A DNA stretch of 64,000 nucleotides, from NCBI GenBank assembly GCA_041661625.1, contig JBAZUB010000001.1, forward strand, positions 372,001-436,000. The letters run 5' to 3'. The position numbers and the translations under genes are program-made. Under the pieces are notes generated by a model that did no database searches, had not been told where the DNA came from, and saw only the letters and a program-made list of their open reading frames with translations. Each line of letters opens with the position of its first letter. Positions within the stretch are counted from its first letter, which is position 1. Source of the stretch: Patescibacteria group bacterium. GTDB taxonomy: Bacteria > Patescibacteriota > Patescibacteriia > JAHIZJ01. Shown piece after piece: positions 27,474 through 36,978 of this stretch.

Positions 27474-28262
27474 ATGATCAATTTCGAACCAGTTACCGAA
27501 AATACACCCATTGACGTAATTATAACCTCGCACAACTACGGACGGTGGCTGGCTCGCGCGATTGAGAGCGTGCTCCATCAATCAGTGGGAGAGCATAACA
27601 TTATAGTGGTAGACGATGCTTCGACCGATAATACCGAGCAAGTGGTACAAGCCTACCCCGCCATACAATACATCAGAAATCCGAGTAATCTCGGGTGTAT
27701 CGGTGCCACGAAAATTGGTTTAAAAACCGCCAGTGCGCCCCTGCTGGTGTTTCTAGATGCCGACGATGAATTACTGCCTTCGTTTACTAGCGACCTTCTG
27801 AGAGCCTTACAGAAGCACCCTACGGCCGCCTTAACTTATGGGCAAGTACAGTACACCGGCGAGCGGCAAGATCTATACCAGAGCTATCCGTATTCACCCA
27901 TCAAGCTAGTTCATGCCGGCAACTATATCAGCAAAACTTGCTTAACCCGCCGGCGAGCATTTGATCAGGTGGGCGGCTTTCGCGACAATATGAGCTCCGG
28001 TCAGGAAGATTGGGATCTCTGGTTATCCTATGTTGAATCCGGTTTTTACGGCGTCTATGTTCCCAAGCCGGTATTCCGTTATACAATTCATCCCAATAGC
28101 CGCAACTCCAGCGTCATGAGTACGGCGAAAAATATGAAGCTTAATCTATCACTGATCCGGCATAATCATCCTAAATTGTACGATTGGCGTTTCAAAATCC
28201 TACATCCCCTATATATGGCCTATTGGCTAACCTATCAAAAATTATTCAAACATGATGCCTAA
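27474..28262 (+). CDS. GT2-family glycosyltransferase
   Basis: A 262-residue GT-A enzyme with PIDVIITSHNYGRWL, IIVVDDASTDNT and the metal site FLDADDE (about residues 94-100). SGQEDWDLWLSY is the acceptor-side motif. It is shorter than the flanking enzymes and lacks a clear membrane anchor. It starts 4 bases after the previous stop and overlaps the next gene by 11 bases, so it belongs to the middle of the same operon. Confidence 0.88.
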   Translation: MINFEPVTENTPIDVIITSHNYGRWLARAIESVLHQSVGEHNIIVVDDASTDNTEQVVQAYPAIQYIRNPSNLGCIGATKIGLKTASAPLLVFLDADDELLPSFTSDLLRALQKHPTAALTYGQVQYTGERQDLYQSYPYSPIKLVHAGNYISKTCLTRRRAFDQVGGFRDNMSSGQEDWDLWLSYVESGFYGVYVPKPVFRYTIHPNSRNSSVMSTAKNMKLNLSLIRHNHPKLYDWRFKILHPLYMAYWLTYQKLFKHDA

Positions 28263-29172
28263 CCCAAAAATTGGCATTGTCGTACTTCATTGGAATGGGT
28301 TGGATGATACGCGGGAATGTTTACAGTCGCTACAGCGAGTACAGTATCCAAGCTTCCGCATCTACGTAATTGATAACCACTCCCCCGATCAAGCTGGATC
28401 CATCCTGACCAATGAATTTGGTAATAACATTGAAATGATTACCAATTCAGAAAATTTGGGATACGCGGGCGGCAATAATGTCGGCATTAGACGAGCCTTG
28501 TCTGATGGGTGCGACGCCGTCTTGTTGTTGAACAATGACACGGTGGTTGCGCCCGACTTTTTGGATCACCTGGTTCGGCGTCTTTACTCTAACCCGACCA
28601 CAGGAATGGTCGGACCAAAGATTCTCCAATACCAGCACCGGAAACGCGTCTGGTTCGCCGGCGGTCGTATTCGGTGGAACACCGGGATTCGCCTATCCCA
28701 CATCGGCGTCAATCAGCCCGATAACGAAATGTATCGCCAACCAAAACCAATCGATTTTATGACCGGCTGCTGTCTGCTTATCAAACGCGAGACGATTGAT
28801 CGAGTCGGTCTGCTACCGGAAGATTATTTTCTATACTTTGAAGATGCCGACTGGTCGGTGGCAGTAACCCGATCCGGCTATCAGATCTGGTACGAACCTA
28901 GCGCCGTGATTTGGCACAAAGAAGTATCCGAAGGACAAACCCTGTCCCCCATGAAAACCTATTATCTGACCAGAAACTATTTACGTTTTGGGATGAAATA
29001 CGCCAACTGGCTCCAGAAAATCATTTTTATTCTGGCGTATATGCTCTATTATGGCCAGCTGTTTATCAAGAATGTCTTCAAGGGTCGGCGCGAACAGAAT
29101 AAAATGATTATCAAAGGTTTACAAGATTACTTCACCCATGTATCCGGACCATTAGCACCCCCACGAACATGA
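28252..29172 (+). CDS. GT2-family glycosyltransferase
   Basis: A 306-residue GT-A enzyme: IGIVVLHWNGLDDT, YVIDNHSPDQ, NLGYAGGNNVG and LLNNDTVV as the DxD-type site. TGCCLLIKRE and YFEDADWSV follow in the acceptor half, with a hydrophobic segment (KIIFILAYMLYYGQLF) near the C-terminus. It closely resembles the minus-strand GT2 at 33493-34425 in motif wording, so the two may be paralogues. It overlaps both neighbours (11 and 4 bases). Confidence 0.88.
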   Translation: MMPNPKIGIVVLHWNGLDDTRECLQSLQRVQYPSFRIYVIDNHSPDQAGSILTNEFGNNIEMITNSENLGYAGGNNVGIRRALSDGCDAVLLLNNDTVVAPDFLDHLVRRLYSNPTTGMVGPKILQYQHRKRVWFAGGRIRWNTGIRLSHIGVNQPDNEMYRQPKPIDFMTGCCLLIKRETIDRVGLLPEDYFLYFEDADWSVAVTRSGYQIWYEPSAVIWHKEVSEGQTLSPMKTYYLTRNYLRFGMKYANWLQKIIFILAYMLYYGQLFIKNVFKGRREQNKMIIKGLQDYFTHVSGPLAPPRT

Positions 29173-30296
29173 ACATCGGAGTAGACGCCAGAAGCTTGTT
29201 GGTTGAAAAAAAGGAGGGTATGCATGTATATGCTACCAACGTTCTTCGTCAGTGGGCCAAATCCGCACCAGACCACAATTTTGTCCTGTACGTGGATGGT
29301 TCAGTGTCAGCAGAATTACGATCCCAGTTTCCGAGCAATTTCAGACTTGTCATATTGACGCCAAAACATTTCTGGCCCCAGACCCGCCTGACTTGGCATT
29401 TTCTATTGACGCGTGGACGCGAGTTCGATGTATTTTACTTCCCCACCCAGTCGATGTCGCTGTATTGTCCCAAGCCGACTTTAGCGGTTATTCATGACCT
29501 GGCGTTTATAAAGTTCCCCAACTATTTCACAGCTTGGAACCGTTTCGTCTTGGCCAATCTGACGACCAATTTTACCGTCAAACACGCCCAAAAAATGATC
29601 TGCATATCACAGCAGACCAAGCGGGACGTTATGGGGCATTACCATGTTCCAGAAGACAAACTCGAGGTTATCTATCATGGATACGACCAGGAACAGTTTT
29701 TCCCCCGTTCGCCGGACGAGATCACTGTGGCCAAGAAACAGTTTGGAATAACCGGAAGGTATTTAATATATCTTGGTACACTTCAAAAGCGTAAAAATAT
29801 CGTACGCCTAATCGAGGCCTATGCCCAGCTACGCGCGGACAAGCAGCTCGAACATCAGCTCGTGATTGCTGGAAAGCGTGGTTGGCTTTATAAAGATATA
29901 TTCGAAACGGTACAAAAGCTACACTTGGAGCCATATGTTGTTTTTACCGATTATATGCCGACAGCCACAGCGGCTTCGCTCTATAGTGGCAGTGAAGCGT
30001 ATATTCTACCATCACTCTATGAAGGCTTTGGGATGCCGGTTATTGAGGCGATGGCTTGCGGTGCGCCCGTGATTGTCTCCAGCGCTCCCCCATTGCCTGA
30101 AATTGCAGGATCGGCAGCTGAGATTATTAACGATCCTTACCGCTCCGAATCTATTGCTACCGCCATTTGGAATGTCATCTCTAATCCAAAACGGCAGCAG
30201 GATCTGAAATCGGCCGGTTTGGTTCAAAAAAATAATTACTCCTGGTCCAAATGCGCCCAGGCAACCCTAGCTGCCATACTATCGTTGCGTCGCTGA
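29169..30296 (+). CDS. GT4-family glycosyltransferase
   Basis: A 375-residue GT-B enzyme similar to mannosyltransferases of O-antigen loci: MNIGVDARSLL start, VIHDLAFIKFP, LIYLGTLQKRKNI and the donor-site EGFGMPVIEAMACGAP (about residues 283-298). It starts in an ATGA overlap with the preceding GT2. Its 3' end overlaps the convergent large membrane protein gene by 18 bases. The shared sequence leaves no room for a terminator between the two opposing units. Confidence 0.9.
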   Translation: MNIGVDARSLLVEKKEGMHVYATNVLRQWAKSAPDHNFVLYVDGSVSAELRSQFPSNFRLVILTPKHFWPQTRLTWHFLLTRGREFDVFYFPTQSMSLYCPKPTLAVIHDLAFIKFPNYFTAWNRFVLANLTTNFTVKHAQKMICISQQTKRDVMGHYHVPEDKLEVIYHGYDQEQFFPRSPDEITVAKKQFGITGRYLIYLGTLQKRKNIVRLIEAYAQLRADKQLEHQLVIAGKRGWLYKDIFETVQKLHLEPYVVFTDYMPTATAASLYSGSEAYILPSLYEGFGMPVIEAMACGAPVIVSSAPPLPEIAGSAAEIINDPYRSESIATAIWNVISNPKRQQDLKSAGLVQKNNYSWSKCAQATLAAILSLRR

Positions 30297-32480
30297 AAGA
30301 TGTTCGTCTCGAATAATCGTGAATAAGTAAACATCACCGATTTGTTGACTGCGGCCAAATACGTCGGTTAATAAATCGAGCGTATCGGGGTTGCTCGAAA
30401 ATCGGTTTTCGAAAAGGTAAAAGCAACGGTCAGCCCGAGTAACATCAAACGCCCGGTTTAATAAGTCGGCGTGGTTGGCTATCGGATCACGCAGTATTCC
30501 ATAGAATATCGCGTCTTTTTCTCCTTGGATAAAGTCGCGATCGACCGGGAAGCCGCCACCCTGCAGGCGATTTCGGGAAACTTTTTGCAATGCCAGTAAC
30601 TGCCACTCTTCGCCGATTACACAAGGGTGGGAATCATTAACTAAGGCGTTATCATAGAGATATTCCGACATCCGCAGTTCGTCGCCGGTGACAGTTTTTA
30701 AGGTTGGGGCGTTTGTATAATTATGGAATAGCATCAAGCTGATCACTAGGCTGGTCAGTATCACGACTGGCCATTTACGTCTCGATTGATCGATGCACCA
30801 CTTGATACCGTAGACGATAAATGGCAGCGTAAAAAGGTTGAGCAATATATCGATCCGCCCGATAATCAACCGCAGCCCATCCATCAACACGTTTCCGATA
30901 AAGCTTAGCAATATACTGATGGCAAATAATTGAGCCATCGGTTTTAGAAAACGCTTCAGCTTCGGATCGGTTCCGGTGTAAACTGCAATGATTCCGGTTA
31001 TCACTAAAGCCCATCGAACTAAGTTTAACCAATTTATATCCGTTACCGTGGTAAAGGGCAACCTTAACCCCACAACTAAATTGACCACCCATCCCCATGT
31101 GGCAGACACCAATTCACCGGCATGCACTAGACGGCTCCAGAGAATTACCGATAAAGATTCGTACGTATCGGCCAGCAGAATAAATATGACCGCCAACCCG
31201 TATAAAAACCACAAAAGTGATCGATTCAATCGCGTGCCGACTCGTCCGTTAAGTTTACCTAGCGCGATCGGTACTAGCAACAGAAACCAATATATGGTCA
31301 CCACGGGGTACTGAAATGGGAACAAAAGCGTGATAATGATTAACAACCATGGCTTAATCAGTGCGCCGCGCATCCACAATATTAACAATATCGCCCAGGT
31401 AACAAATTGAAAAAGACTTATGCTGAGTGGAACGCTCAAGGATCCGCCTACTTGGTACAGATCAAATACCAGTGGCAGCGCGGCAAACAGGAGCGCGTAT
31501 GCGCGCCTCATTTCCAACAACCGGCCCAGGATATAGAAGAGCAGGGGTAACCCGATCGCCCACAACATGGGATAAAGCCATATGTTCAGCACCAGCGGGT
31601 CGGTTGAAGTCAGTTTGCCGATCAGCGCCAATGATCCCCAGGCAAAACTATATCCCACCCTGGAATCGGTTAACACGGCCGGCAACGTGACGGGACCAAC
31701 CTTGACGGTCGCCATTCCCTGAGATGAATACAATGTCGGGGGTATCGGGCGCTCATCAATAATCTGTTCTTCATACGAAACGTGCCGCCAGTGATCACCG
31801 CCGAAGCCATTCCGATATACGAATATCAGATATGAATGGATGAGGATGGAACAACCAACTAGTAATATCAACGCGATTCGCTGTGATCTCTTGAAAAAGA
31901 ACAATACGATCAGCAGAAACACGCTGATCAGTGCAATCAAACCAAAAACGTTGGACAACGCTTCCCAAGGAGACATAATAAACTTATCGGTTCGACGCGA
32001 CCAGGCGATACCAAGACCAATAATTGTTAACGCCAATGTCGCCAAACCCAATAAACGATACGTCAGTCTTCCGCCCAGTGATGTTGCCACTTCGGTTAGT
32101 TTAGATTCCACCAGATCACCTGATCGGTATTTATAATACCCCCAAATTAATAAACCCGAGTTCAACGCCAGTATTATCGATACCAGATATATGTTCAACG
32201 CGTAAATCATGGTTGCGGCGGCGGCGCCCGATCCAACTAAAAATAAAAACCCAACCAGGCCAAAAATTACCCGATATATAAACTCGATCCTAAATAGACT
32301 ATACGATATTTCAGTTAATACCAAACTGCTGATTATCCAATATGCCGCCAACACCGCAATTCCTATCCAGCTTATACCGATTGAATAAACATTTGCCACC
32401 AATATCAATGGTAGTACCACCAGTAAGATTACCAGCGGCCCCCTGCTACGCGAGTGTAAATTATGTAGCGTTTTTTCCAT
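30279..32480 (-). CDS. large multi-spanning membrane protein, possible GT-C or polymerase
   Basis: A 733-residue protein with many hydrophobic segments spread over residues about 15-580 and a soluble C-terminal region of about 120 residues. Residues about 225-260 contain YRNGFGGDHWRHVSYEEQII, an acidic/His-rich external loop placed like the catalytic loop of GT-C enzymes. I do not recognise a specific family. Its location at the end of a glycan gene series, with no other Wzy candidate nearby, makes a glycan polymerase or lipid-sugar-dependent transferase plausible. Confidence 0.72.
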   Translation of the reverse strand: MEKTLHNLHSRSRGPLVILLVVLPLILVANVYSIGISWIGIAVLAAYWIISSLVLTEISYSLFRIEFIYRVIFGLVGFLFLVGSGAAAATMIYALNIYLVSIILALNSGLLIWGYYKYRSGDLVESKLTEVATSLGGRLTYRLLGLATLALTIIGLGIAWSRRTDKFIMSPWEALSNVFGLIALISVFLLIVLFFFKRSQRIALILLVGCSILIHSYLIFVYRNGFGGDHWRHVSYEEQIIDERPIPPTLYSSQGMATVKVGPVTLPAVLTDSRVGYSFAWGSLALIGKLTSTDPLVLNIWLYPMLWAIGLPLLFYILGRLLEMRRAYALLFAALPLVFDLYQVGGSLSVPLSISLFQFVTWAILLILWMRGALIKPWLLIIITLLFPFQYPVVTIYWFLLLVPIALGKLNGRVGTRLNRSLLWFLYGLAVIFILLADTYESLSVILWSRLVHAGELVSATWGWVVNLVVGLRLPFTTVTDINWLNLVRWALVITGIIAVYTGTDPKLKRFLKPMAQLFAISILLSFIGNVLMDGLRLIIGRIDILLNLFTLPFIVYGIKWCIDQSRRKWPVVILTSLVISLMLFHNYTNAPTLKTVTGDELRMSEYLYDNALVNDSHPCVIGEEWQLLALQKVSRNRLQGGGFPVDRDFIQGEKDAIFYGILRDPIANHADLLNRAFDVTRADRCFYLFENRFSSNPDTLDLLTDVFGRSQQIGDVYLFTIIRDEHLSATQR

Positions 32481-32487
32481 GATTCGG

Positions 32488-33489
32488 CTATGCGTGTCGT
32501 AGTTTATAATACTCTCTAACCGACTGGATCAAATCAACCACCAGGTGCTGGCGTTTTAATTCCGCCATGGACACACTCCGTCGTATTTGAACCATGCGCC
32601 GCTTGCTTAACGCGGCTCGCAACGAAACCATAAACCCGGCGTAAGCCCTAAGGATTGTCCATGGTGCTTTGAAGTTTCCTCGTAACAATGCCGCAACCAT
32701 CACAGTCAAGTCGAATAGAACCGATACGACGAATCCAACAATTATGCCACCAATTGGAAAATTTTTTACCAGGGTGGTTAGACGATTGCGCGTTCCATAA
32801 TACAAGCGAAAGTTATTCCGATGTCCGCCCGCCGAACCGCCAACGGCGTGGTAAACAATCGACCGGCTCACGAAGACACTTTTTCCTCCCAATAAAAGAT
32901 TGCGCAAGCACAGATCAACATCCTCAAAATACATGAAGTAATCATCATCAAACATCCCCAGATCTGCAAAACGCTGCTTTTTCACCAACATGGCCGCGCC
33001 GCTGACTCCACCAACCAAAGCATTTTTTTCATATTCTTCGGTATCTAACCGACCAAATCCCCGATCGTATCCAGCCCCGATGATTGTGTGAGTTATTCCG
33101 GCTGAATTCAGATGGTCTGGTTGGGCTTGAATCAGCAGCTTGCTCCCAAAGAAATCGGCATCGGGATATTGTTTCACAGCCTGGGCTAACGCGCTGAGGC
33201 AATTAGGATCCACTGCCGTATCATTGTTCAGAAAAAATACATAATCGCCACGGCATTCTTTGACAGCCAAATTGTTACCCTTGGCAAAGCCATAGTTTTT
33301 TGGGTGTACGACTATCCGAGCTTCGGGGTAGTGAGTTCTTACCCAATCCACGCTATCATCCGACGATGCGTTATCCGCGAATACTACCTCATATTGGCCT
33401 TCCGGAAAATGTAAATTACGAATTGACCCCAAACAAGCGTCAATAAATTTCTTTCCATTATAATTCAATATACAAATACTGATATACAT
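32488..33489 (-). CDS. GT2-family glycosyltransferase
   Basis: A 333-residue GT-A enzyme: YISICILNYNGKKFID, VVFADNASSDDS, NYGFAKGNNLA and FLNNDTAV as the metal site. MYFEDVDLCLRNL is the acceptor-side motif and GGIIVGFVVSVLFDLTVMVA a hydrophobic C-terminal segment. The type is rhamnosyltransferase-like by motif pattern. It lies between the large membrane protein (7 bases) and another GT2 (3 bases) on the minus strand, so it is operonic. Confidence 0.88.
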   Translation of the reverse strand: MYISICILNYNGKKFIDACLGSIRNLHFPEGQYEVVFADNASSDDSVDWVRTHYPEARIVVHPKNYGFAKGNNLAVKECRGDYVFFLNNDTAVDPNCLSALAQAVKQYPDADFFGSKLLIQAQPDHLNSAGITHTIIGAGYDRGFGRLDTEEYEKNALVGGVSGAAMLVKKQRFADLGMFDDDYFMYFEDVDLCLRNLLLGGKSVFVSRSIVYHAVGGSAGGHRNNFRLYYGTRNRLTTLVKNFPIGGIIVGFVVSVLFDLTVMVAALLRGNFKAPWTILRAYAGFMVSLRAALSKRRMVQIRRSVSMAELKRQHLVVDLIQSVREYYKLRHA

Positions 33490-33492
33490 TTG

Positions 33493-34425
33493 TTATCCTT
33501 TCATGTGATCAAGTTTAGGTGTTCCGCTGACAGGATGAGAGAAATGCCAGACAACACCCCTGCACCGTGAGGTAAATACTTTTTTTTCCTGCGAATAATA
33601 TAAAATGAAGTTTATTAATAACAAAGCTAAATAACCAATGATAAATACGCCCCGCTGAAACCAATTGCCGTGTTTGCGAATAAACATGATGCCATTACGC
33701 GTTTCGTAATAAGCCGTGAGAGGATTCCGAACGTTTCCACCCACTGACATAGCCTCTTTGTGATATATTATTGCCTCAGAGACGCAAACGATTTTATACC
33801 CGGCAAGATATATCCGATATCCGAGATCAACGTCCTCGGTATAATAAAAATATTGTTCATCAAACGCGCCCACCTGTTTCAGTACTGCTGTTGGTATCAT
33901 TAGTGCACTGCCCGAATAATATTTTAGCGTGAATTTATTTTGATCTTTGAAGCGACTCGGATGCAATGAACCGCCCACCTGACGCCATCCAGTATATAAG
34001 CTCAGAATGCCACCCCTTGATTGAACCAACCCCATATCCTGATAGGATCGTATCTCCGGCCCAATGACACCCAAGTCTCCACCAACCCGCGCCCTTTTTA
34101 CTAGATGCTCCAGAAAATCATATTTAACCGTCGTATCATTATTCAGCAACATGATATATTCACTGCGCGATTCCCGCAAAACCAACCCAATACCAACATT
34201 ATTTCCACCGGCAAAACCAAGATTTTCGCTATTTTGTATAATGCGTATATATGAACCGTATTCACGCTGCAGAATGGCAATGTCATCTCCTTTCGAGTGG
34301 TTGTCTACTACAATTACTTCGTAGTTTGGGTAACTGATTTTCTTCAGAGAAGCCAGACAATCCCTTGTGTCCCTGACCCCATTCCAATTCAGAATGACAA
34401 ATGATACTCTGGGATACTCCATCAT
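33493..34425 (-). CDS. GT2-family glycosyltransferase
   Basis: A 310-residue GT-A enzyme: RVSFVILNWNGVRDT, VIVVDNHSKG, NLGFAGGNNVG and LLNNDTTV for the metal site, then YYTEDVDLGYRIY. The C-terminus has a hydrophobic stretch GVFIIGYLALLLINFILYY. An ATGA overlap with the upstream flippase gene couples translation. Its motif wording is close to that of the plus-strand enzyme at 28252-29172, suggesting duplication within the locus. Confidence 0.88.
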   Translation of the reverse strand: MMEYPRVSFVILNWNGVRDTRDCLASLKKISYPNYEVIVVDNHSKGDDIAILQREYGSYIRIIQNSENLGFAGGNNVGIGLVLRESRSEYIMLLNNDTTVKYDFLEHLVKRARVGGDLGVIGPEIRSYQDMGLVQSRGGILSLYTGWRQVGGSLHPSRFKDQNKFTLKYYSGSALMIPTAVLKQVGAFDEQYFYYTEDVDLGYRIYLAGYKIVCVSEAIIYHKEAMSVGGNVRNPLTAYYETRNGIMFIRKHGNWFQRGVFIIGYLALLLINFILYYSQEKKVFTSRCRGVVWHFSHPVSGTPKLDHMKG

Positions 34426-35873
34426 GTGATTGTTTCGTCAGATTCCTTCGGTTTGATCAGCTGTCTGAATATCGACCACTCATTCTGCCCAATACCTCCG
34501 ATAAGGTACAAAAACAGACCATATGTGATGGCCCCGCCAATGATCAACAACGGAACGGGCCACGATTTACCAGCGATTAGAAAAATACTCATACCCAGAC
34601 TGGCTATTAACGGTTTAGGTACATAGCGCCAAAACGGCACAACTACTATCGCTCTAAAACGTTGATAGGCGACCACAAACACTAATAGTTCGGATAACAA
34701 GGTCGCGACGGCGGCTCCATTCAGACTGAAGCGCGGTATCAATATCAGATTTAGCACGATATTCATTATGGCACCCAATCCAACGATGGCCAGATATGAT
34801 CTTTGCCGGTTGCACGCCTGCAAACCATTACTGAATATTATGCTGAAGAATATCACCACTACGGTCCAGATCAGAAATCGAAAAGCCGTCACGCCCCCAA
34901 GATATTCCGAACCATATATCAGGCCGATCAAAGGCTTCGATAAGATGGCCCCACCAAAACCGATCGGTAATGCCACGATTGCAACAAATTTTGAAAAAGA
35001 GGACGTAAGTGCTTGTAACTGTGTTGGTGATTTTTTGAATAATGCGGAAATTTGAGGAAATAGCACTACTCCAAGCACGTTCGCAAATATCAGTATAAAT
35101 AGGACTATCTTATATATGGCGTTATACCAACCAACCTGTGCGTCCTGTTTCATGAAACCCAACATTACCGTATCTAAAAAGTAGTAGATCGATATAAAAA
35201 TCATGCTGAGCGCGTAAGGCCACGATTCACGAAAAAGGTGTCCCCAGAATTGATGCTCAATTTTTAATGAAACAGCAAAGAAATTACGGGCAACAATGAC
35301 CATAGTGACGATCATACCCACGACCGCGGCCAACGCATACATCCAGCCAAACGCAACTAACGGAGCTCCCCGAATAATAAAATACATTCCCAGTCCGAAT
35401 GTCACCACCGAAATTGTGATTTTACCAATCATCTCGTAAACCATCCTTTGGGTAGATCGATAGACTGTAACAATCGCACCAATCAAATTCTGAAATACGA
35501 CTTGTGCCCCATATAACAAGATCAAGTATAATACCACCGTTTCCTTGTGGCTTATCAAATATACGATATATAACAGACCGATATAACCTATACCCAGGAG
35601 TAGCCGGAGAGTGAATATATTGTCGATGTATTTTTTTGCCTGTTGCGGCTGACGGGCGACTTCACGAATTGCTAGCGTGCCAAATCCGCAATCCACGACC
35701 ACCGAAAGTAATGTCGCCAAACTAATGGCAAACCCAATTTTACCAAAATTATCTGCCGCCAAATACCTGGCTAGTTTTACCGTCAAGACAAACATTAATA
35801 ACCCGTTGACTAGTTCAGCCACCGAAAGCCAAATTGTATTTTTTACTAATAGTTTATATACGTTCGACATCAC
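34422..35873 (-). CDS. Wzx-like polysaccharide flippase
   Basis: A 483-residue MOP-superfamily transporter with about 12-14 hydrophobic helices. It has the characteristic N-terminus (LVKNTIWLSVAELVNGLLMF) and ADNFGKIGFAISLATLLSVV, where F/YG is the conserved turn. It would flip lipid-linked glycan units. It is the first gene of the run formed with the two GT2 genes and the 733-residue membrane protein. Its presence besides the flippase at 18369 suggests that two glycans, or two steps, are exported. Confidence 0.9.
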   Translation of the reverse strand: MMSNVYKLLVKNTIWLSVAELVNGLLMFVLTVKLARYLAADNFGKIGFAISLATLLSVVVDCGFGTLAIREVARQPQQAKKYIDNIFTLRLLLGIGYIGLLYIVYLISHKETVVLYLILLYGAQVVFQNLIGAIVTVYRSTQRMVYEMIGKITISVVTFGLGMYFIIRGAPLVAFGWMYALAAVVGMIVTMVIVARNFFAVSLKIEHQFWGHLFRESWPYALSMIFISIYYFLDTVMLGFMKQDAQVGWYNAIYKIVLFILIFANVLGVVLFPQISALFKKSPTQLQALTSSFSKFVAIVALPIGFGGAILSKPLIGLIYGSEYLGGVTAFRFLIWTVVVIFFSIIFSNGLQACNRQRSYLAIVGLGAIMNIVLNLILIPRFSLNGAAVATLLSELLVFVVAYQRFRAIVVVPFWRYVPKPLIASLGMSIFLIAGKSWPVPLLIIGGAITYGLFLYLIGGIGQNEWSIFRQLIKPKESDETIT

Positions 35874-35942
35874 ATGAACACCGGGGAATTGATCCGGTAA
35901 TTTGCATAGGAATAATTATGGGCGTAAAGGATGCCGGATGAC

Positions 35943-36968
35943 CTAAAGCTTAATATCCGTCATCTTGACCACCCGGCTGCCCCGCATATTCGCGATCGTC
36001 AGCTCAAGCCCTTCTTTGAGCGGAACGACCGGGAACCAGCCCAGTTTATCCTTGGCCAGCTTGATATCCGGCATGCCGCGATGCGCGATATAAGGCGACT
36101 CCGATTCAAATGATATCACCGATGACGTATCGGTCAATTCTTTTACCAGATCCGCAACCTTTTGGTAGGTTTCTGGCTGATCACTGCCCAGGTTGACCGG
36201 GCCAGCCAGTTCGGATTGCATGAATTTACCGATACCTTCGATAATGTCGGCAATATAGCATAAGCTAGTCCGCAGGTTTGGCTCGCCATAAACCACCAAC
36301 GGTTGATTGGTGATGGCGCGCGATATCAGCCGGGGAATCAGCCGGTTGTCTTCCAGGCTCATCCTCGGCCCATAGGTCTGAAATATCCGGGCGATCCGAG
36401 CGTCAATCTTGTATTCCTCACGATAAATCTTCACCAGGGTCTCGGCAAAGCGCTTGCCTTCATCGTAACACCCCCGCTCGCCCAGTTGGTTGACCCGACC
36501 GTAATTGTTTTCGGCCAACAACACCTGCTCGCCCGGTTCCGGTTCGCCATAGACCGCCGAACTGGACGCCAACATCACCTTGGAGTGGTATTTCACCGCC
36601 AAGTCTAGGACATTCTTGGTACCATGACTGTTGGCTAGTGCCGTATCCAACTGGTGCGCGTGTTTTTCGTAATGCGACGTCGGACAGGCCAAGTGATATA
36701 TCTCCTGAAGACCGTGATATGGCAATTTGAACTTTTTGAGCTCTGGAAATACTTCCAAATCGGTTGGCTGTGACAAATCGTGCCGAATAAATTCGAAGTT
36801 TGGCAAATGCAGCAGATGATTGACATTCTCAATGTTGCCCGAGATGAGATTATCCAAACAAATGACATTACATGTTCCGATCAATGAATCGCACAGATGG
36901 CTACCGATAAATCCAGCCCCGCCCGTGACTAATACGTTTTTTCGTTGCAATGGTTCAGATGTTTCCAT
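35943..36968 (-). CDS. UDP-glucuronate decarboxylase-like SDR (UDP-xylose synthase)
   Basis: A 341-residue extended short-chain dehydrogenase. It has the NAD-binding TGGAGFIGSHL (residues 15-25), the ASSSAVYGEP segment with the catalytic Ser/Thr position, and the catalytic Y168-x3-K172 in CYDEGKR, the wording typical of UXS enzymes. ARIFQTYGPRM and GEPNLRTSLCYIADI also match the UXS group. Reaction: UDP-glucuronate to UDP-xylose plus CO2, supplying a pentose donor for the glycan locus. A UDP-glucose dehydrogenase is not present in the window. It starts 10 bases after the upstream GT2 and is probably co-transcribed with it. Confidence 0.85.
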   Translation of the reverse strand: METSEPLQRKNVLVTGGAGFIGSHLCDSLIGTCNVICLDNLISGNIENVNHLLHLPNFEFIRHDLSQPTDLEVFPELKKFKLPYHGLQEIYHLACPTSHYEKHAHQLDTALANSHGTKNVLDLAVKYHSKVMLASSSAVYGEPEPGEQVLLAENNYGRVNQLGERGCYDEGKRFAETLVKIYREEYKIDARIARIFQTYGPRMSLEDNRLIPRLISRAITNQPLVVYGEPNLRTSLCYIADIIEGIGKFMQSELAGPVNLGSDQPETYQKVADLVKELTDTSSVISFESESPYIAHRGMPDIKLAKDKLGWFPVVPLKEGLELTIANMRGSRVVKMTDIKL

Positions 36969-36978
36969 AGTAGTTAGT

